Shown piece by piece: positions 6,251 to 7,082 of a stretch of 7,082 nt of DNA. Each line of letters opens with the position of its first letter. The stretch's first letter is position 1. The position numbers were made by a program, and so were the translations under genes. Source of the stretch: an uncultured Erysipelotrichaceae bacterium (GTDB taxonomy: Bacteria > Bacillota_I > Bacilli_A > Erysipelotrichales > Erysipelotrichaceae); NCBI GenBank assembly GCA_937893225.1, contig CALBJM010000397.1:1-7082 (forward strand), written 5' to 3'. The notes under the pieces were generated by a model that did not search any database, was not told the DNA's origin, and saw only the letters and a program-made list of their open reading frames with translations.

Positions 6251-6259
6251 TGATATAAT
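6251..6259 (+). promoter_or_regulatory. Extended -10 promoter of mutS
   Basis: TGATATAAT is a perfect extended -10 (TG-n-TATAAT). It ends 9 nt before the mutS ATG at 6269, so transcription would start about 0-3 nt upstream of the start codon. The -35 position (6231-6236, CAACCT) is poor, which an extended -10 can compensate. No terminator is visible between the lipoprotein stop (6230) and this site, so read-through from the upstream operon is also possible. Confidence 0.6.
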
Positions 6260-6268
6260 ATTTGCACT

Positions 6269-7082
6269 ATGGCAAAAGAAAAAACGTATTCACCAATGAT
6301 GCAGCAATATCTCAAAGTTAAAGAAAACTATCAAGATGCTTTAGTGTTTTATAGAATCGGTGACTTTTATGAGATGTTTTTTGAAGATGCTAAGATTGCA
6401 TCAAAAGAGTTAGATTTAGTATTAACAGGAAAAAATGCAGGCGTAGAGGAGAGAATTCCAATGTGTGGTGTTCCGCATCACGCAGTTTCCTCGTACATAC
6501 AGCGTTTAGTTGTAAGAGGATATAAGATTGCTATCGTAGAACAGGTACAAGATCCAAAAGAAGCAACAGGGATTGTCCAACGCGATGTGATTCGTGTAAT
6601 TACACCTGGTACAGTCATGGATGAAATTACAGATGAAAAGTCATCTGTGTATCTTGCTTCTGTAGTGGATTATGGTTATGGATATTCTATAGCATTTGTA
6701 GAAGTGTCTACAGGGGAAAATTATGTAGAGAATTGCGAACATAAAGATAGTGTATTGTTACAATTGATATTAAAGAATAATGCACGAGAAGTTGTTGTAC
6801 ATAAAGGTTTTCGAGAAAAAATCCTGAAGCAATTGCGGAACATGCAAGTGACGATTTCTTATTGCGAAGATGATTCTATCAAAGAAGAATATTTGCCTTT
6901 GTGTGAGAACGTAGTTAAAGACTATGATCGTAAGGCATATGGCATGATGCTGCACTACTTAGAAGAGACACAGAGACATATGCTTTCACACTTACAGCCA
7001 TGTACTGTGGAAAGTGAAAATGGTTCATTGTATATGGACTATTCAACACGGATGAATCTAGAATTGACAAAACCGTTACATG
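6269..7082 (+). CDS. mutS: DNA mismatch repair protein MutS, N-terminal part, cut by window edge
   Basis: MutS recognises mismatches and small loops after replication and recruits MutL. The 271 codons visible cover the mismatch-binding domain (about 7-118), the connector domain (about 125-250) and the first part of the lever/core domain. The start MAKEKTYSPMMQQYL fits the conserved N-terminus (T-P-M-x-Q-Q-Y). The mismatch-reading motif is intact: G-D-F-Y-E-M-F with F33, which stacks on the mismatch, and E35. I-P-M-C-G-V-P-H-H-A, Y-K-I-A-I-V-E-Q-V-Q-D-P and V-I-T-P-G-T are all typical. The truncation is the window edge. There is no Shine-Dalgarno sequence before the ATG; the extended -10 element lies just upstream, so the mRNA is leaderless or nearly so. 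An in-frame TGA at 6251-6253 and the conserved N-terminus fix the start. It is a housekeeping neighbour, probably unrelated to the transporter module. Confidence 0.95.
   Translation, partial: MAKEKTYSPMMQQYLKVKENYQDALVFYRIGDFYEMFFEDAKIASKELDLVLTGKNAGVEERIPMCGVPHHAVSSYIQRLVVRGYKIAIVEQVQDPKEATGIVQRDVIRVITPGTVMDEITDEKSSVYLASVVDYGYGYSIAFVEVSTGENYVENCEHKDSVLLQLILKNNAREVVVHKGFREKILKQLRNMQVTISYCEDDSIKEEYLPLCENVVKDYDRKAYGMMLHYLEETQRHMLSHLQPCTVESENGSLYMDYSTRMNLELTKPLH

Noticed and set aside
6770..6955. 61-residue minus-strand open frame inside mutS
   Set aside because: Antisense shadow of strongly conserved mutS coding sequence.
1..7082. CRISPR array, tRNA/rRNA gene or insertion sequence
   Set aside because: No regularly spaced repeats, no tRNA-like cloverleaf, and no transposase or terminal inverted repeats were seen on reading either strand.

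Overview
The base composition is strongly AT-rich. The genes carry Gram-positive features: an AgrC/AgrA-like two-component pair, MacB/BceAB-style ABC exporters and a lipoprotein with a Gram-positive-type N-terminus. The mutS protein resembles those of Bacillota. Together these point to a low-GC Bacillota, possibly of the Erysipelotrichales. The lineage is an inference from style; no rRNA or other marker beyond partial mutS is present.

Layout. On the minus strand, from about 1627 down to 1, lie a LytTR-type response regulator and, one base after its stop codon, a membrane histidine kinase of the AgrC/HPK10 type that runs off the left edge. A 135-bp intergenic region (1628-1762) holds divergent promoters and a 13-bp direct repeat with a 20-bp period, placed so that it abuts the -35 positions of both promoters. 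On the plus strand follow: a small secreted Cys-rich protein gene whose signal peptide is out of frame with its body (1763-2066); a hairpin terminator or attenuator (2070-2097); an ABC ATPase fused to a MacB/FtsX-like permease, interrupted by a frameshift in a run of nine T (2115-4206); a second, intact ATPase-permease fusion (4193-5893); and a small lipoprotein (5895-6230) homologous to the first Cys-rich protein. The start of mutS (6269 to the right edge) is an unrelated housekeeping gene and appears to have a leaderless or nearly leaderless mRNA.

How it may work together. The sequence supports one regulated module. The kinase and regulator would sense an external signal and bind the shared repeat. 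The divergent operon would then make a secreted Cys-rich protein, two ABC ATPase-permeases that could pair as an asymmetric dimer, and a membrane-anchored copy of the same Cys-rich domain. The general logic resembles bacteriocin export/immunity or peptide-sensing/detoxification loci, but I do not recognise the Cys-rich family and see no AgrB/AgrD, leader peptidase or modification enzyme. The substrate and purpose are therefore open. Two single-base frame breaks, both next to homopolymer runs, mean the locus in this strain is decaying, phase-switched, read through by slippage, or affected by sequencing error.
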